A stretch of DNA of 64,000 nucleotides from the NCBI GenBank assembly GCA_964498755.1, contig CAZCIB010000001.1, positions 1 to 64,000 of the forward strand, in the 5' to 3' direction. A program made the position numbers and the translations under genes. This document shows, in pieces, positions 1 to 8,065 of the stretch (its first letter is position 1; every line of letters starts with the position of its first letter). The stretch is from RZZS01 sp964498755. GTDB taxonomy: Bacteria > Pseudomonadota > Alphaproteobacteria > Micavibrionales > Micavibrionaceae. Under the pieces are notes generated by a model that was given only the letters and a program-made list of their open reading frames with translations, was not told the DNA's origin and made no database searches.

Positions 1-199
1 TCTTAATCTAATACCCGATTGTATTAAAATTCACAAGCGCGATATTTGCATAGCAGATAAGCGGTATGGGAAAAACTAATATTAGAAATTTCGTGTACTA
101 GTGGGGGTGAAGGACAAACGGTGGTCCTTTTTAAAAATTATTGAAGGCAAGCCGAAGTTGAGGGTGTGTTATCAAGGCTTGCCGCCAAACAAGAAACGA

Positions 200-236
200 A
201 AAGGGGATGTGCCTTGTGCGCGTCCCTTTATTTTTT
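200..236. terminator. Hairpin terminator at the end of the helicase gene
   Basis: A 12-bp stem with one bulged G has arms 200-212 and 218-229 and a five-base loop. It is followed on the plus strand by A and six T (230-236). On the minus strand the hairpin is also followed by a T-rich stretch. It overlaps the stop codon of the minus-strand helicase gene, so it could end that gene and any plus-strand transcript entering from the left. Positions 1-199 show no convincing gene. Confidence 0.5.
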
Positions 237-3161
237 GGCGGAAAAGCTTTCCACCGACTTTATGGCGTCCGAGAGCCCGGAACGCTCGACTGCGACGCCC
301 TCCGGAAATGCGCCGAGCAGCCGCGATGGCAATCCCGCGTCCATCATAACGAAAACGCCGCTGTCATTTGCGCCCCGTATCAACCGGCCGAAAGCCTGTT
401 TCAGGCGCAGGCGCGTAATCATTTCATCGTATTGTCTGTCTCCAAATCGCTTGCGGCGCGCTTTGTGCAGGATTGTCGGACGCGGCCACGGGACGCGGTC
501 ATAGACCAGAAGGCGAAGCGATTCGCCCGGCACGTCAACGCCGTCCCGCACGGCGTCCGTTCCCAGGAGGCAGGCATGCGTGTCCTCCCGGAACATATCT
601 ACAAGCGTCCCGGCGTTAATGTCATCGGCATGCTGGGCGTAAAGGGGAATGCCCGCCGCCTCAAGCGGTCCCTGTATCTTTTCGTGCACGGCCCGCAGCC
701 TTTGAATAGCGGTGAAGAGGCCGAGCGCCCCGCCCTGAGCGGCCAGAAACAGGGCGCGGTAAGCGCTGGCGACCTGCGCGAGATCGTTCCTGTTGACGTC
801 GGTAATGACGATGACTTTCGCGTTTTTCGCGTAATCGAAGGGCGAAGGCGTTTCGAAAAGCACAGGCGCATGCGTCAGATAGTCTGCGCCTGTTCGCTCT
901 CTCGCCGCGTTCCAGTCCTGTTCTTCATCGCCCGTATTGTCGCGCAAGGTCGCCGAAGTCACTGTCACGCCGTGAACATGCGGGCGCAGACTGGCCGCGA
1001 ACGGAGCCATCGGATCGACGTAGTGGCGGTAGAGCCCGACATCGATGGCCTGTCCGTCGACGCGTTCAATCTCCATCCAGTCGATGAAGCTTTCTTGAGA
1101 GTTTTCCCCCTCCCAACTCTCCCCCGCCTGCGCGGGGACGACTGAGAGCGTTTCCAGCATCCTGATCCAGGCCTGAAGCGTTAATTGCCTTAAGCCCAGA
1201 GCCGTGCAGACATAGTCGATCCGCTTGCGCGTATCCTCTTCCAGATCGCCCGTATCGTCTTCCAGTTGGGCCCGAAGTTTTTTAACAAGCAGCTTGATCG
1301 GCTGTTCCACATCCCGCAGGGCTTTTTTAAGAAGCACGGCGGATTCGGCGACGCTGTCGGTCAATGGAAACGTGTCGGTCTCAAGCGAGTAGGGCGTATC
1401 CTGACCGTCGGCGCGGGCATGGACCTGTAAATAAACGGCGTAGAGAAATTTTTCCGCCGGACCTGAAGGCAGGCCGGATTTGATGCGCTTGCTCCAGCCC
1501 TGACCGGTGAGTCCCTGCGCGGCGATTTCGATCCGGCCCAGCATCGCTTCGGCCTGCGGGTCGTCTTCAATCAAACCCTCAATGCGTTTTCTAAGGCCTC
1601 GCGCGCGGCTGCGTCTGGCGCCTTCCGCGCCCATCAGCCAGCGTCTCAGCTCCTGCGTTTCTTTTGCAGTCAAATGCGCGGCGAAGGCGCTGTCCGCGGC
1701 GTCGAACAAATGGTGGCCCTCATCGAATACGATGCGTTTGGGCAGATTGCTTTCCGGCCCGCTTGTCGCCGCCGAGATCATCACGAGCGCGTGATTGGCG
1801 ACGACGATCTGCGCGCGCTGGCTCTTGCGGATCGAGCGTTCGACGAAGCAGCGGTGATAATGATCGCAGGCGCCGTAAATGCATTCCCCGCGCCTGTCGG
1901 ATAAACCAACCGTTTGCGCGCGCCCAAGAAGCCCGGGAAGCCAGCCGGGAAAGCTGCCTCCGGTTAAATCTCCGTCGGGGCTGGCCTGCACCCAGCGCGT
2001 CATAAGCCCGGCGGCGACCGCCTGATAGGGATAACGCGCGAGTCCGCTCGCCGCCGCGCTTTCTTCAAAATTCAAAAGACAAAGATAATTTTCGCGACCC
2101 TTTCGGATCGCGCTGCGCACGTTTTTAATGTCCCGTTCCGGGTAGAGCCGGTCAAGCTCGCTTTCGATCTGTCTTTGCAGGTTTTTGGTGTAGGTGCTGA
2201 TCCATACAGATCCCTCGTTCTTTTCCGCCCAGACGCTCGCCGGCGCGAGATAGCCGAGCGTCTTTCCGGTCCCCGTTCCCGCTTCGGCGAGAACGGTGTG
2301 GGGCGAGGCTTGCCCCTTATCATAACCTCCCTTTGTTTCATGACCCCCCTCCTGGCCTCCCCCCTTTGCAAGGGGGGAGGAATTACACTCATATTCTCCC
2401 CCCTCTTCGGGGGGAGAGTTAGAGGGGGGTGTAGAATGCGAGGGGTAAGAGATATCCACCGGTCTGAACATTGCCGTCATTGCGCTGGCGTAATCTTTCT
2501 GCTGCGGGCGCTCTTCAGACGCGTCGCCGAGCAGAGATTTCAGTCTCTCCCGCGCTTCCTCGCCCGTGACCGGGTGATGCGCGGGCGGGGCGGGCGGCGC
2601 TTCTTCCGCCCATTCCGGCAGCTTGTCCCAGACATTAAGCGCCTTGCGCGCGTCGAGCGGGCGTTCGGGGTCATAAACCTCGCCAAGAGCCTGAAAGACG
2701 AACGGCGTCCACGGCCAGCCCTTTCCGTTGAGGCCCATGACTTCGGCGATGGATAAAAGCCTGTCGCGGTTCGGCAGCTTCGGGAGATCGGCGAGCAGAG
2801 CCTGCGCGCATTCATAGAGCGCGAGCGGCATGTCCTCGGCCTGCGCGGGTACGGAAAGACCAAGCGTTTTGGCCAACCCGCGCGTTGTCGGCGTACAGAA
2901 CTGCGCCGGATGGACGAAGGCGAAAAGTTCCAGCGCGTCGTAGCTGAGGAAGTTTTCCGCGCCGATCCTTGCCCTTGTAAACGGCGCGTGGCAGACAATC
3001 GCCGCCTTGCCCTTCATGTACCCGCCCGCGAGCTTGAGGCTCATCTCAAGGCATTCGCCCTCGGAATCGAGAATATGCGCCCTCAATGCCGATACCGTCA
3101 GGCAGGGCGCGTCCGGCAGCGCCACAGGCGTATCAGTTGTTCGAGCGGGGTCGGAAATCAT
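228..3161 (-). CDS. DinG/XPD-like ATP-dependent DNA helicase
   Basis: This is a superfamily 2 Fe-S helicase of the DinG type (977 residues), expected to unwind DNA 5' to 3' during repair and to clear R-loops or stalled forks. Walker A is AEAGTGTGKT at residues 292-301 and the DEGH box is at 480-483. Cysteines of a probable 4Fe-4S site lie between the two, including the cluster CIYGACDHYHRC. Motif VI is QAFGRLIRG near the C-terminus. The roughly 240 residues before Walker A match the N-terminal extension of alphaproteobacterial family members. Two in-frame stretches look like translated palindromic repeats: residues about 244-273, just before Walker A, and about 672-690. The start is ATG at 3159-3161 with only a weak ribosome binding site. 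Confidence 0.9.
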   Translation of the reverse strand: MISDPARTTDTPVALPDAPCLTVSALRAHILDSEGECLEMSLKLAGGYMKGKAAIVCHAPFTRARIGAENFLSYDALELFAFVHPAQFCTPTTRGLAKTLGLSVPAQAEDMPLALYECAQALLADLPKLPNRDRLLSIAEVMGLNGKGWPWTPFVFQALGEVYDPERPLDARKALNVWDKLPEWAEEAPPAPPAHHPVTGEEARERLKSLLGDASEERPQQKDYASAMTAMFRPVDISYPSHSTPPSNSPPEEGGEYECNSSPLAKGGGQEGGHETKGGYDKGQASPHTVLAEAGTGTGKTLGYLAPASVWAEKNEGSVWISTYTKNLQRQIESELDRLYPERDIKNVRSAIRKGRENYLCLLNFEESAAASGLARYPYQAVAAGLMTRWVQASPDGDLTGGSFPGWLPGLLGRAQTVGLSDRRGECIYGACDHYHRCFVERSIRKSQRAQIVVANHALVMISAATSGPESNLPKRIVFDEGHHLFDAADSAFAAHLTAKETQELRRWLMGAEGARRSRARGLRKRIEGLIEDDPQAEAMLGRIEIAAQGLTGQGWSKRIKSGLPSGPAEKFLYAVYLQVHARADGQDTPYSLETDTFPLTDSVAESAVLLKKALRDVEQPIKLLVKKLRAQLEDDTGDLEEDTRKRIDYVCTALGLRQLTLQAWIRMLETLSVVPAQAGESWEGENSQESFIDWMEIERVDGQAIDVGLYRHYVDPMAPFAASLRPHVHGVTVTSATLRDNTGDEEQDWNAARERTGADYLTHAPVLFETPSPFDYAKNAKVIVITDVNRNDLAQVASAYRALFLAAQGGALGLFTAIQRLRAVHEKIQGPLEAAGIPLYAQHADDINAGTLVDMFREDTHACLLGTDAVRDGVDVPGESLRLLVYDRVPWPRPTILHKARRKRFGDRQYDEMITRLRLKQAFGRLIRGANDSGVFVMMDAGLPSRLLGAFPEGVAVERSGLSDAIKSVESFSAKK
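1105..1150. repeat. Palindromic repeat remnant inside the helicase gene
   Basis: A GC-rich inverted repeat (cccgcctgcgcgggg region) lies in the coding sequence and is read as VVPAQAGESWEG. That peptide is typical of translated intergenic REP-like repeats. The same sequence style occurs between genes at 31517-31612. It falls in a linker upstream of a conserved block near residue 700. Confidence 0.5.
2343..2430. repeat. In-frame cloverleaf palindrome inside the helicase gene
   Basis: Outer arms ACCCCCCTC (2343-2351) and GAGGGGGGT (2422-2430) enclose two perfect inner hairpins, around 2355-2380 and 2395-2417. The 88-bp unit keeps the frame open and adds about 30 residues rich in Pro, Gly, Glu and Ser some 20 residues before Walker A. 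Related runs of the form cctctcccaagggagagg are intergenic here at 19939-19990 and 43264-43285. The organisation resembles Rickettsia palindromic elements, which also persist as in-frame insertions. Confidence 0.75.
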
Positions 3162-3207
3162 ATATACTGTTTAGCATGGTTTTTTTCACTTTCGAAAGGG
3201 CGAGAAA

Positions 3208-3354
3208 ATGAAAGGCGTTTCGGATCTCTGCAAGGCATTCGCAAGGTGTTGCAATAACAGGGTATTTAAACCTTTTGGGGAGAGGTTGAGGCTGTTGGCG
3301 CAATGCCAGAAGCCTGAACAGGATCAGTTAGAAAGGGACAACGGGCCGGATTAA
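3208..3354 (+). CDS. Possible small basic protein, 48 residues
   Basis: An open frame starts at ATG 3208 behind a purine-rich tract (gaaagggcgagaaa) that could act as a ribosome binding site. It encodes MKGVSDLCKAFARCCNN and continues to a TAA at 3352-3354. The product is basic with four cysteines and has no recognised domain. It lies divergently from the helicase gene and ends one base before the convergent stop of the next gene. It may be a chance frame; only its start context and its snug fit between neighbours support it. Confidence 0.3.
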   Translation: MKGVSDLCKAFARCCNNRVFKPFGERLRLLAQCQKPEQDQLERDNGPD

Positions 3355-4596
3355 TTAGGGTCCGCTCATTCCGGGCGGAGGCGCTGCGGCAGGCACTGCG
3401 GTGGCGGGTTCTTGTGCAGACGCGTCAAGCGCAGGTTCCACGCTTACAATCGTGAAGCCGCCGGCCGCATCATTAAACTTGGCTGTAACAAGGTCGGAAA
3501 TGTCATAACCTTGATCCAGAAGCGCCGCGCCCATCAGATCCTGATTGTTTGCCGCCACATCAGCGAGCGCTTCTTCTTGCAGCTTTTCTATGATTTCCTG
3601 GGATATTTCCCCGTACTGCGCAACGCCGAGCTCCATCAGGACATCCTTCTGGCCGTCAGCCTGAATGTTTTCAATGCCTGTGATCTTCCCTTCATTCACC
3701 GTGATTTCTGCGCCCATGAAAAGCTTGCTGCTGGCTCCCGTCGGGTCTTGCGCTATAAATTGGATTTGATAGCTCCCGTTGGGCGCGCGGCCAATTTCGT
3801 TCGTTATTCCGTCCGTTATTCCGTCCACGATCTGTCGCGCGAGTTCTGGCCCTTCGCCTTCGAGGCTTTCGTGCTTCCGGACTTCCTGCACTATGGCTGC
3901 TGCGAAACCATTAGGGTCAAGTCTATCGCCCGGATTTTCTATAATCGCAGATATTGTTTGTTGCGGACCATCCTTGGTAATATTCATGTCGTTGGGTTCA
4001 GGTTGTTTTACGGTCATGTAAAACGTGCTGCCTTCTCTTTCGCCTCGCATGAATTCCGCAACGTCGGGGCTGTTTTGCATCAGGTCGGAAACGTAGGCGC
4101 CCGCCTGGTTTAAAAGGACCTCTCCGTCATTGCCCAGGCGAGGCGATCCGTCGGGGTTTGTGCAAATGAGCGGGGGAGCATGTATTCCATTGTTCTTAAA
4201 ATCTTCGTCGGAAACGTAAGTCAGCGCGGCGTCCTTCCCGACATTCACCTCGATATTGCCATCCGGGCTCATCGTAACGGGCACGCTGACGATGTAGTTT
4301 CCTTCTCCGTTATGCGTATCGCGAACGATCATTGTGACATGAGAGTCGTAGCCCATGCCCGGCTGTCTCTCGAATTGTCCTCTAAAATCCGATTCCGTGA
4401 GCATGGCCTCAATTTTATTTGTAATTTTTTCCGCGATAGCCGGAGCATCGCCTTCCAGATTTTCTCCGGGAGTATTCGTCGGCTCGTGTCCGTCCTGCAT
4501 GATGCCGGTCAGGTTTGGGCCGAAATCTTCAAGGGGTATAAAGTTGACGTCTTTTGTCGGCGCTACGCGCTCAAGCTGTTCAATATCCGGCTGCAT
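3355..4596 (-). CDS. Unknown acidic protein with Pro/Gly tail
   Basis: I do not recognise this 413-residue protein. The frame extends upstream to a GTG at 4611, but ATG 4596 is the better start because CGGGAG precedes it at the right distance. It is acidic, has no signal peptide and no membrane segment. Two similar alpha-then-beta blocks can be seen, each with a helical region followed by strands (about residues 50-140 and 235-330), so an internal duplication is possible. The C-terminus is an Ala/Pro stretch ending PPPGMSGP. Such tails recur in the unknown proteins at 12-20 kb and in the protease at 33 kb, which suggests a shared class of exported or surface-bound products. That link is inference. 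Confidence 0.75.
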   Translation of the reverse strand: MQPDIEQLERVAPTKDVNFIPLEDFGPNLTGIMQDGHEPTNTPGENLEGDAPAIAEKITNKIEAMLTESDFRGQFERQPGMGYDSHVTMIVRDTHNGEGNYIVSVPVTMSPDGNIEVNVGKDAALTYVSDEDFKNNGIHAPPLICTNPDGSPRLGNDGEVLLNQAGAYVSDLMQNSPDVAEFMRGEREGSTFYMTVKQPEPNDMNITKDGPQQTISAIIENPGDRLDPNGFAAAIVQEVRKHESLEGEGPELARQIVDGITDGITNEIGRAPNGSYQIQFIAQDPTGASSKLFMGAEITVNEGKITGIENIQADGQKDVLMELGVAQYGEISQEIIEKLQEEALADVAANNQDLMGAALLDQGYDISDLVTAKFNDAAGGFTIVSVEPALDASAQEPATAVPAAAPPPGMSGP

Positions 4597-4679
4597 AATT
4601 TTCTCCCGCACATTTAATATACGTCCAGCCTACAGCTTAAAAGTTACGTAAATCTAAATATGCATATAACCAGCTGAAT

Positions 4680-5888
4680 TCATTTGTTTTTTGGCGGAAT
4701 AAACATCTCCGGCGTATCGTCCGGCCATTGTTCGACATAGAGCGATGTCGACGGAAAGGCGAAGGACGTTCCGGCGCGGTTCTCGACGATATCCTTGATC
4801 TCAAAGGCCAGCTTTTCCTTGATCTCCAGCCATTCGCCCCAGACGGTCGTCTTCGTAAAGCAGTAGACCATGATGTCGATGGAGGAGTTGTTAAAGCTGT
4901 CGACCCGCACGAAGGTCGAGACGTTCTCCGGCTTTTCAAAATCGTCGTTGTTCTTAATGTAGTCGGTGATGCCGTTGCGCACTGTTTTTAACTGATCCAC
5001 TGTCGTGCCGTAAACGACGCCGATTACCCAGTAAATCCGGCGGTGGGTCATGCGGCTGAAATTCGTAACGGCGGCGTCGGACAATTGCGCGTTCGGAACG
5101 TGCACAGGGGCCTTGTCGAAGCGGCGCACCTTGGTCGAGCGGAAGCCTATATCCTCGACCGTGCCCTCGACGACGCCGTCAACCTTGATCCATTCGCCGG
5201 GCTGAAAGCGCTTTTCGGCGATAATCGTAGCGCCGCCGATCAGGTTTTTGAACAGATCCTGCGCGCCAAGCGCCACGGCTGCGCCGAACAGGCCGAGACC
5301 GGCCAGCAGCGGACCGACGGCAATGCCCCAGATTTCGAGAATAACCGCGCCTGCTATGAAGAAGAGCATAACGCGCAGCACCCGGTACAGCCATTGCACC
5401 ATGAGCGGGGTCAAAACTTTTTCAAGCTTGCGCGACATATGACTGATGGGCTCGAGCGCGCGGTAAATGCCCCAGAATATGGTGAAAGCGATCAGTGAGC
5501 GCAAAAGACGGCTGAAGACAAGATCGACGTTCTCGTCGAGCTGCATATACTGTCCCGCGAAAAACACGCCCATCACGATCGGGATGAACTTGATCGGCGG
5601 GATCAACGCGTCGATGACTTTATCGTCAACGCGCGTATCGGTGTTTGAGGACCAGGCATGTAGCTTGTGCAAGACGTATTTGCTGAAAATTCCCCGGATC
5701 AGCATGAAGGCGGCAAAGATCAGGACGCCAATGATAATCTGGCCGATATCGACGCCCATAAAGCCGTTTTTCCAGACCTGAACGACGATATCCCAGAATT
5801 CGTCGAGGCCGTCGATTTCCGTGACTTCCTGTTCTTTGGCGTCTTTTTCGCCGCCAGAATTGCCATTTCCAAATAAAGACTGCATCAT
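4680..5888 (-). CDS. Small-conductance mechanosensitive channel, MscS family
   Basis: This is an inner-membrane channel that should open under membrane tension and release solutes on hypo-osmotic shock. It has 402 residues: a charged cytoplasmic N-terminus, about four hydrophobic segments between residues 45 and 215, then the MscS pore helix and beta domain. The Gly/Ala-rich pore-lining segment is GLGLFGAAVALGAQ, followed by the usual Phe-Gln-Pro-Gly (RFQPGEWIKV) and the mid-domain motif VPNAQLSDA. The length and extra helices fit the YbdG/YnaI group better than the minimal MscS. The start is a double ATG at 5883-5888 after AGGTGA. It is divergent from the DksA-type gene, with 64 bases between them. 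Confidence 0.93.
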   Translation of the reverse strand: MMQSLFGNGNSGGEKDAKEQEVTEIDGLDEFWDIVVQVWKNGFMGVDIGQIIIGVLIFAAFMLIRGIFSKYVLHKLHAWSSNTDTRVDDKVIDALIPPIKFIPIVMGVFFAGQYMQLDENVDLVFSRLLRSLIAFTIFWGIYRALEPISHMSRKLEKVLTPLMVQWLYRVLRVMLFFIAGAVILEIWGIAVGPLLAGLGLFGAAVALGAQDLFKNLIGGATIIAEKRFQPGEWIKVDGVVEGTVEDIGFRSTKVRRFDKAPVHVPNAQLSDAAVTNFSRMTHRRIYWVIGVVYGTTVDQLKTVRNGITDYIKNNDDFEKPENVSTFVRVDSFNNSSIDIMVYCFTKTTVWGEWLEIKEKLAFEIKDIVENRAGTSFAFPSTSLYVEQWPDDTPEMFIPPKNK

Positions 5889-5952
5889 TCACCTGATTAA
5901 AGGCGCCACAATAGCTTTATATAAACAGATCGTCCAGATTGTTTCGAAACAC

Positions 5953-6285
5953 ATGCCCGATAAGCTGAACCTATTACAAGAAAAGCTCCTGACTATGCGC
6001 GCTGAACTGGCGGCGTTGATCGAGAGTACTGAAGACTCGCGCGCGCCTGTCGAGCTCGACCAGACATTGCAGGGACGCCTGTCGCGGCAGGACGCGCTGA
6101 TGCAGCAGGAAATGGCCAAGGAAAGCCACCGCCGCAGGGAGCTTGAACTAAAACGCATTAATGCCGCGCTTGAACGCATGGAAAAGGGCGACTACGGGTA
6201 TTGTGTGCGCTGTGACGAGGAAATCGCGGAAAAGCGTCTTGCGCTTGATCCGGCTACGCCGGTATGCGTTAATTGCGCGGGATGA
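5953..6285 (+). CDS. DksA/TraR-type zinc finger protein
   Basis: A 110-residue protein with a coiled-coil N-terminal half and a C-terminal zinc finger of the form C-X2-C-X17-C-X2-C (CVRCDEE...CVNC). The family binds the secondary channel of RNA polymerase and modulates initiation, often together with ppGpp. It is shorter than E. coli DksA (151 residues) and resembles the small TraR/DksA paralogues common in alphaproteobacteria. The frame is open further upstream, but that part overlaps the divergent mscS gene, so the ATG at 5953 is preferred. The transaminase gene follows 20 bases later on the same strand and may be co-transcribed. Confidence 0.85.
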   Translation: MPDKLNLLQEKLLTMRAELAALIESTEDSRAPVELDQTLQGRLSRQDALMQQEMAKESHRRRELELKRINAALERMEKGDYGYCVRCDEEIAEKRLALDPATPVCVNCAG

Positions 6286-6305
6286 CAGGTTAAAGGAACA
6301 GCAAA

Positions 6306-7187
6306 ATGCCCAGAACCGCATACGTCAACGGTCGCTTTGTCCCGCACTGCGAGGCCAGCGTTCATATCGAGGACCGTGGCTTTCAGTTCGCTGACAGCGT
6401 CTATGAAGTCATCGGCTGTATTAACGGCGATATGGCCGATATGCGCGGGCATCTGGACCGGCTGGAACGCTCGCTTAAAGAGCTGCGCATCGTCATGCCC
6501 GTCCGCCGCGCCGTGTTTCCGTCCCTGATTAAGGAACTGCTCCGCCGCAACAAACTCAGGAACGCCGCCGTGTATATCCAGGTCAGCCGGGGCGCGGCGC
6601 CGCGCGACTTTAAATTCCCTTCCGATGAACCTTTACCGACGCTCGTGATAACCGCAAGGCCGTTTGCGTTCGACGCGAAACCCGTTTCGAAAAAAGGGAT
6701 CAAGGTGATTACACTGCCGGATCAACGCTGGGCGCGGCGGGATATTAAAACCACGAATTTGCTACCCTCAGTGCTTGCGAAACAGGCCGCCGCAGAAGCC
6801 GGGGCAGGGGAGGCGTGGATGATCGACGGCGAGGGCAACATTACCGAAGGCTCCTCCAGTAACGCATGGATCGTGACGAAGGATGGTAAACTTGTGACCC
6901 GTAACGCCACACATGCGATTTTAAAAGGCGTCACCCGCACGGCGATTTTGCCGATCCTTAAAGACAGTAATTTAGAACTCGAGGAACGCGCCTTCACGCC
7001 CAAAGAAGCCTATGAAGCCGTTGAAGCGTTTACCTCAAGCGCGACGTCGCTGATCATGCCCGTGCTGGAAATCGACGGTCATCCGGTCGGAGACGGCAAG
7101 ATCGGTCCCGTGACCACGCGGATTTACAACGCCTACCGCGATTATGTGCGCGGGAAGCGCGGTGCGCATGTGGGGTGGGAGGTATAG
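6306..7187 (+). CDS. dat: D-amino acid aminotransferase (class IV PLP enzyme)
   Basis: A fold-type IV PLP aminotransferase of 293 residues, typical for D-alanine transaminases, which interconvert D-alanine and D-glutamate with their 2-oxo acids. The PLP lysine is K148 in RRDIKTTNLLP. The phosphate-binding segment ITEGSSSNAW and the C-terminal TSSATSLIMPV fit this family. The N-terminal YVNGRFVPH and EDRGFQFADSVYE are also characteristic. Branched-chain aminotransferase and aminodeoxychorismate lyase are relatives, but the motifs favour the D-amino acid enzyme. The start has a good AAAGGA site eight bases upstream. Confidence 0.88.
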   Translation: MPRTAYVNGRFVPHCEASVHIEDRGFQFADSVYEVIGCINGDMADMRGHLDRLERSLKELRIVMPVRRAVFPSLIKELLRRNKLRNAAVYIQVSRGAAPRDFKFPSDEPLPTLVITARPFAFDAKPVSKKGIKVITLPDQRWARRDIKTTNLLPSVLAKQAAAEAGAGEAWMIDGEGNITEGSSSNAWIVTKDGKLVTRNATHAILKGVTRTAILPILKDSNLELEERAFTPKEAYEAVEAFTSSATSLIMPVLEIDGHPVGDGKIGPVTTRIYNAYRDYVRGKRGAHVGWEV

Positions 7188-7196
7188 CCCGAAATC

Positions 7197-7233
7197 GGGG
7201 ACGGAGTAATAAACGAATTTTTACTTCGTCCCC
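7197..7233. repeat. Inverted repeat after the transaminase gene
   Basis: GGGGACGGAGTA (7197-7208) pairs with TACTTCGTCCCC (7222-7233) with a single G-T pair. There is no T run behind it on the plus strand, so it is not a typical intrinsic terminator. It may be a repeat remnant or an RNA-stabilising hairpin. Confidence 0.5.
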
Positions 7234-7289
7234 ATTGGATTCGGGTTGGCTCCGTACAAAATAATATTCTTGAAAAAAAGATTATTTTC

Positions 7290-7295
7290 TATAAT
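7290..7295 (+). promoter_or_regulatory. Perfect -10 box (TATAAT) for the Nmad2-like gene
   Basis: TATAAT sits 27 bases before the ATG at 7322 in a very AT-rich stretch. TTGAAA at 7270-7275 lies only 14 bases upstream, closer than the usual 17, so the -35 element is uncertain. A good ribosome binding site (GACGGAG) precedes the start. Confidence 0.45.
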
Positions 7296-7321
7296 GTTTT
7301 TGTTTTTTTGCGAGACGGAGA

Positions 7322-8065
7322 ATGGTCAAAGATATTTTCATCGGTAAAGCATCGGGTGTACAGGACACGCCTGAAACTCTCAAGGTGTATGGGATGCCGT
7401 TTGACACAGGTCTGGCGCCTAATCCTTACGGAGGAATTATGACGCTGGCTTTGTGTAAACCAAAATTGCGCGGGCCTGCCATGGCTATCGGTGGGAAAGA
7501 ATGGATTATTGGCATGGGCCCGGCGAGAGCGTATTTGCCTGACGGTCGCGTAGAGGATTGGCGCGACAGGGTCGTGCATGTGATGATCCCGGATGAGCGT
7601 ATGACCTATGACCAGTACTTTCACGATCCACGTTTTAAGGATATAAAGCGCCCTGACAGCCATAGCCATCCTGGTGACGCAATCTATTTCGAAGGAGATG
7701 AGGGGTACGCAATCGTTCCGGTTTTTAATGACGTACATAAAGCGGATGCTAACGGTCAGCTTAGCTCGGTTTTTTATGCAAAAGACATAAGCGCGCCATG
7801 GGTCATTGCTGCGGATTTAAAAAAGCATGCGTGGTATTTTGGGGGCAATGCGCCAAAGTTGCCTGAGCAATTTTTGGGTACGCGTCTGTTGACGTGCGGT
7901 AGGCGAGGTCATTCAAATATTTCGAATCCTGATTTAATCGGCGCTTTTAAAGATTGGCTTATATCGACTTATACGCCGGGGGTTCACGGCAGGCCACGTC
8001 AGGAAAATCTGCTTAAAACGTATCGATATCCGCGTGATTTCCTGCCGTCGTTTGAAGCAGCCTAA
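7322..8065 (+). CDS. Nucleotide modification associated domain 2 (Nmad2)-like protein
   Basis: A 247-residue protein with the hallmark early block APNPYGGIMTLALCKPKLRG followed by GKEWIIGMG. It also has a later block, HAWYFGGNAPKLPEQF. These match my memory of the Nmad2 family, described computationally in phage and bacterial DNA-base modification gene sets; its biochemical activity is not established. No modification enzyme or phage gene is adjacent, so the role here is open. Its last four bases overlap the stop of the convergent pilin-like gene. Codon use is more AT-rich than in the neighbours, which fits recent acquisition. Confidence 0.6.
   Translation: MVKDIFIGKASGVQDTPETLKVYGMPFDTGLAPNPYGGIMTLALCKPKLRGPAMAIGGKEWIIGMGPARAYLPDGRVEDWRDRVVHVMIPDERMTYDQYFHDPRFKDIKRPDSHSHPGDAIYFEGDEGYAIVPVFNDVHKADANGQLSSVFYAKDISAPWVIAADLKKHAWYFGGNAPKLPEQFLGTRLLTCGRRGHSNISNPDLIGAFKDWLISTYTPGVHGRPRQENLLKTYRYPRDFLPSFEAA

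Noticed and set aside
207..1145. Long plus-strand open frame of 312 codons
   Set aside because: It lies antisense to the helicase gene and has no family resemblance; high GC at the third position of the real gene creates such shadows.
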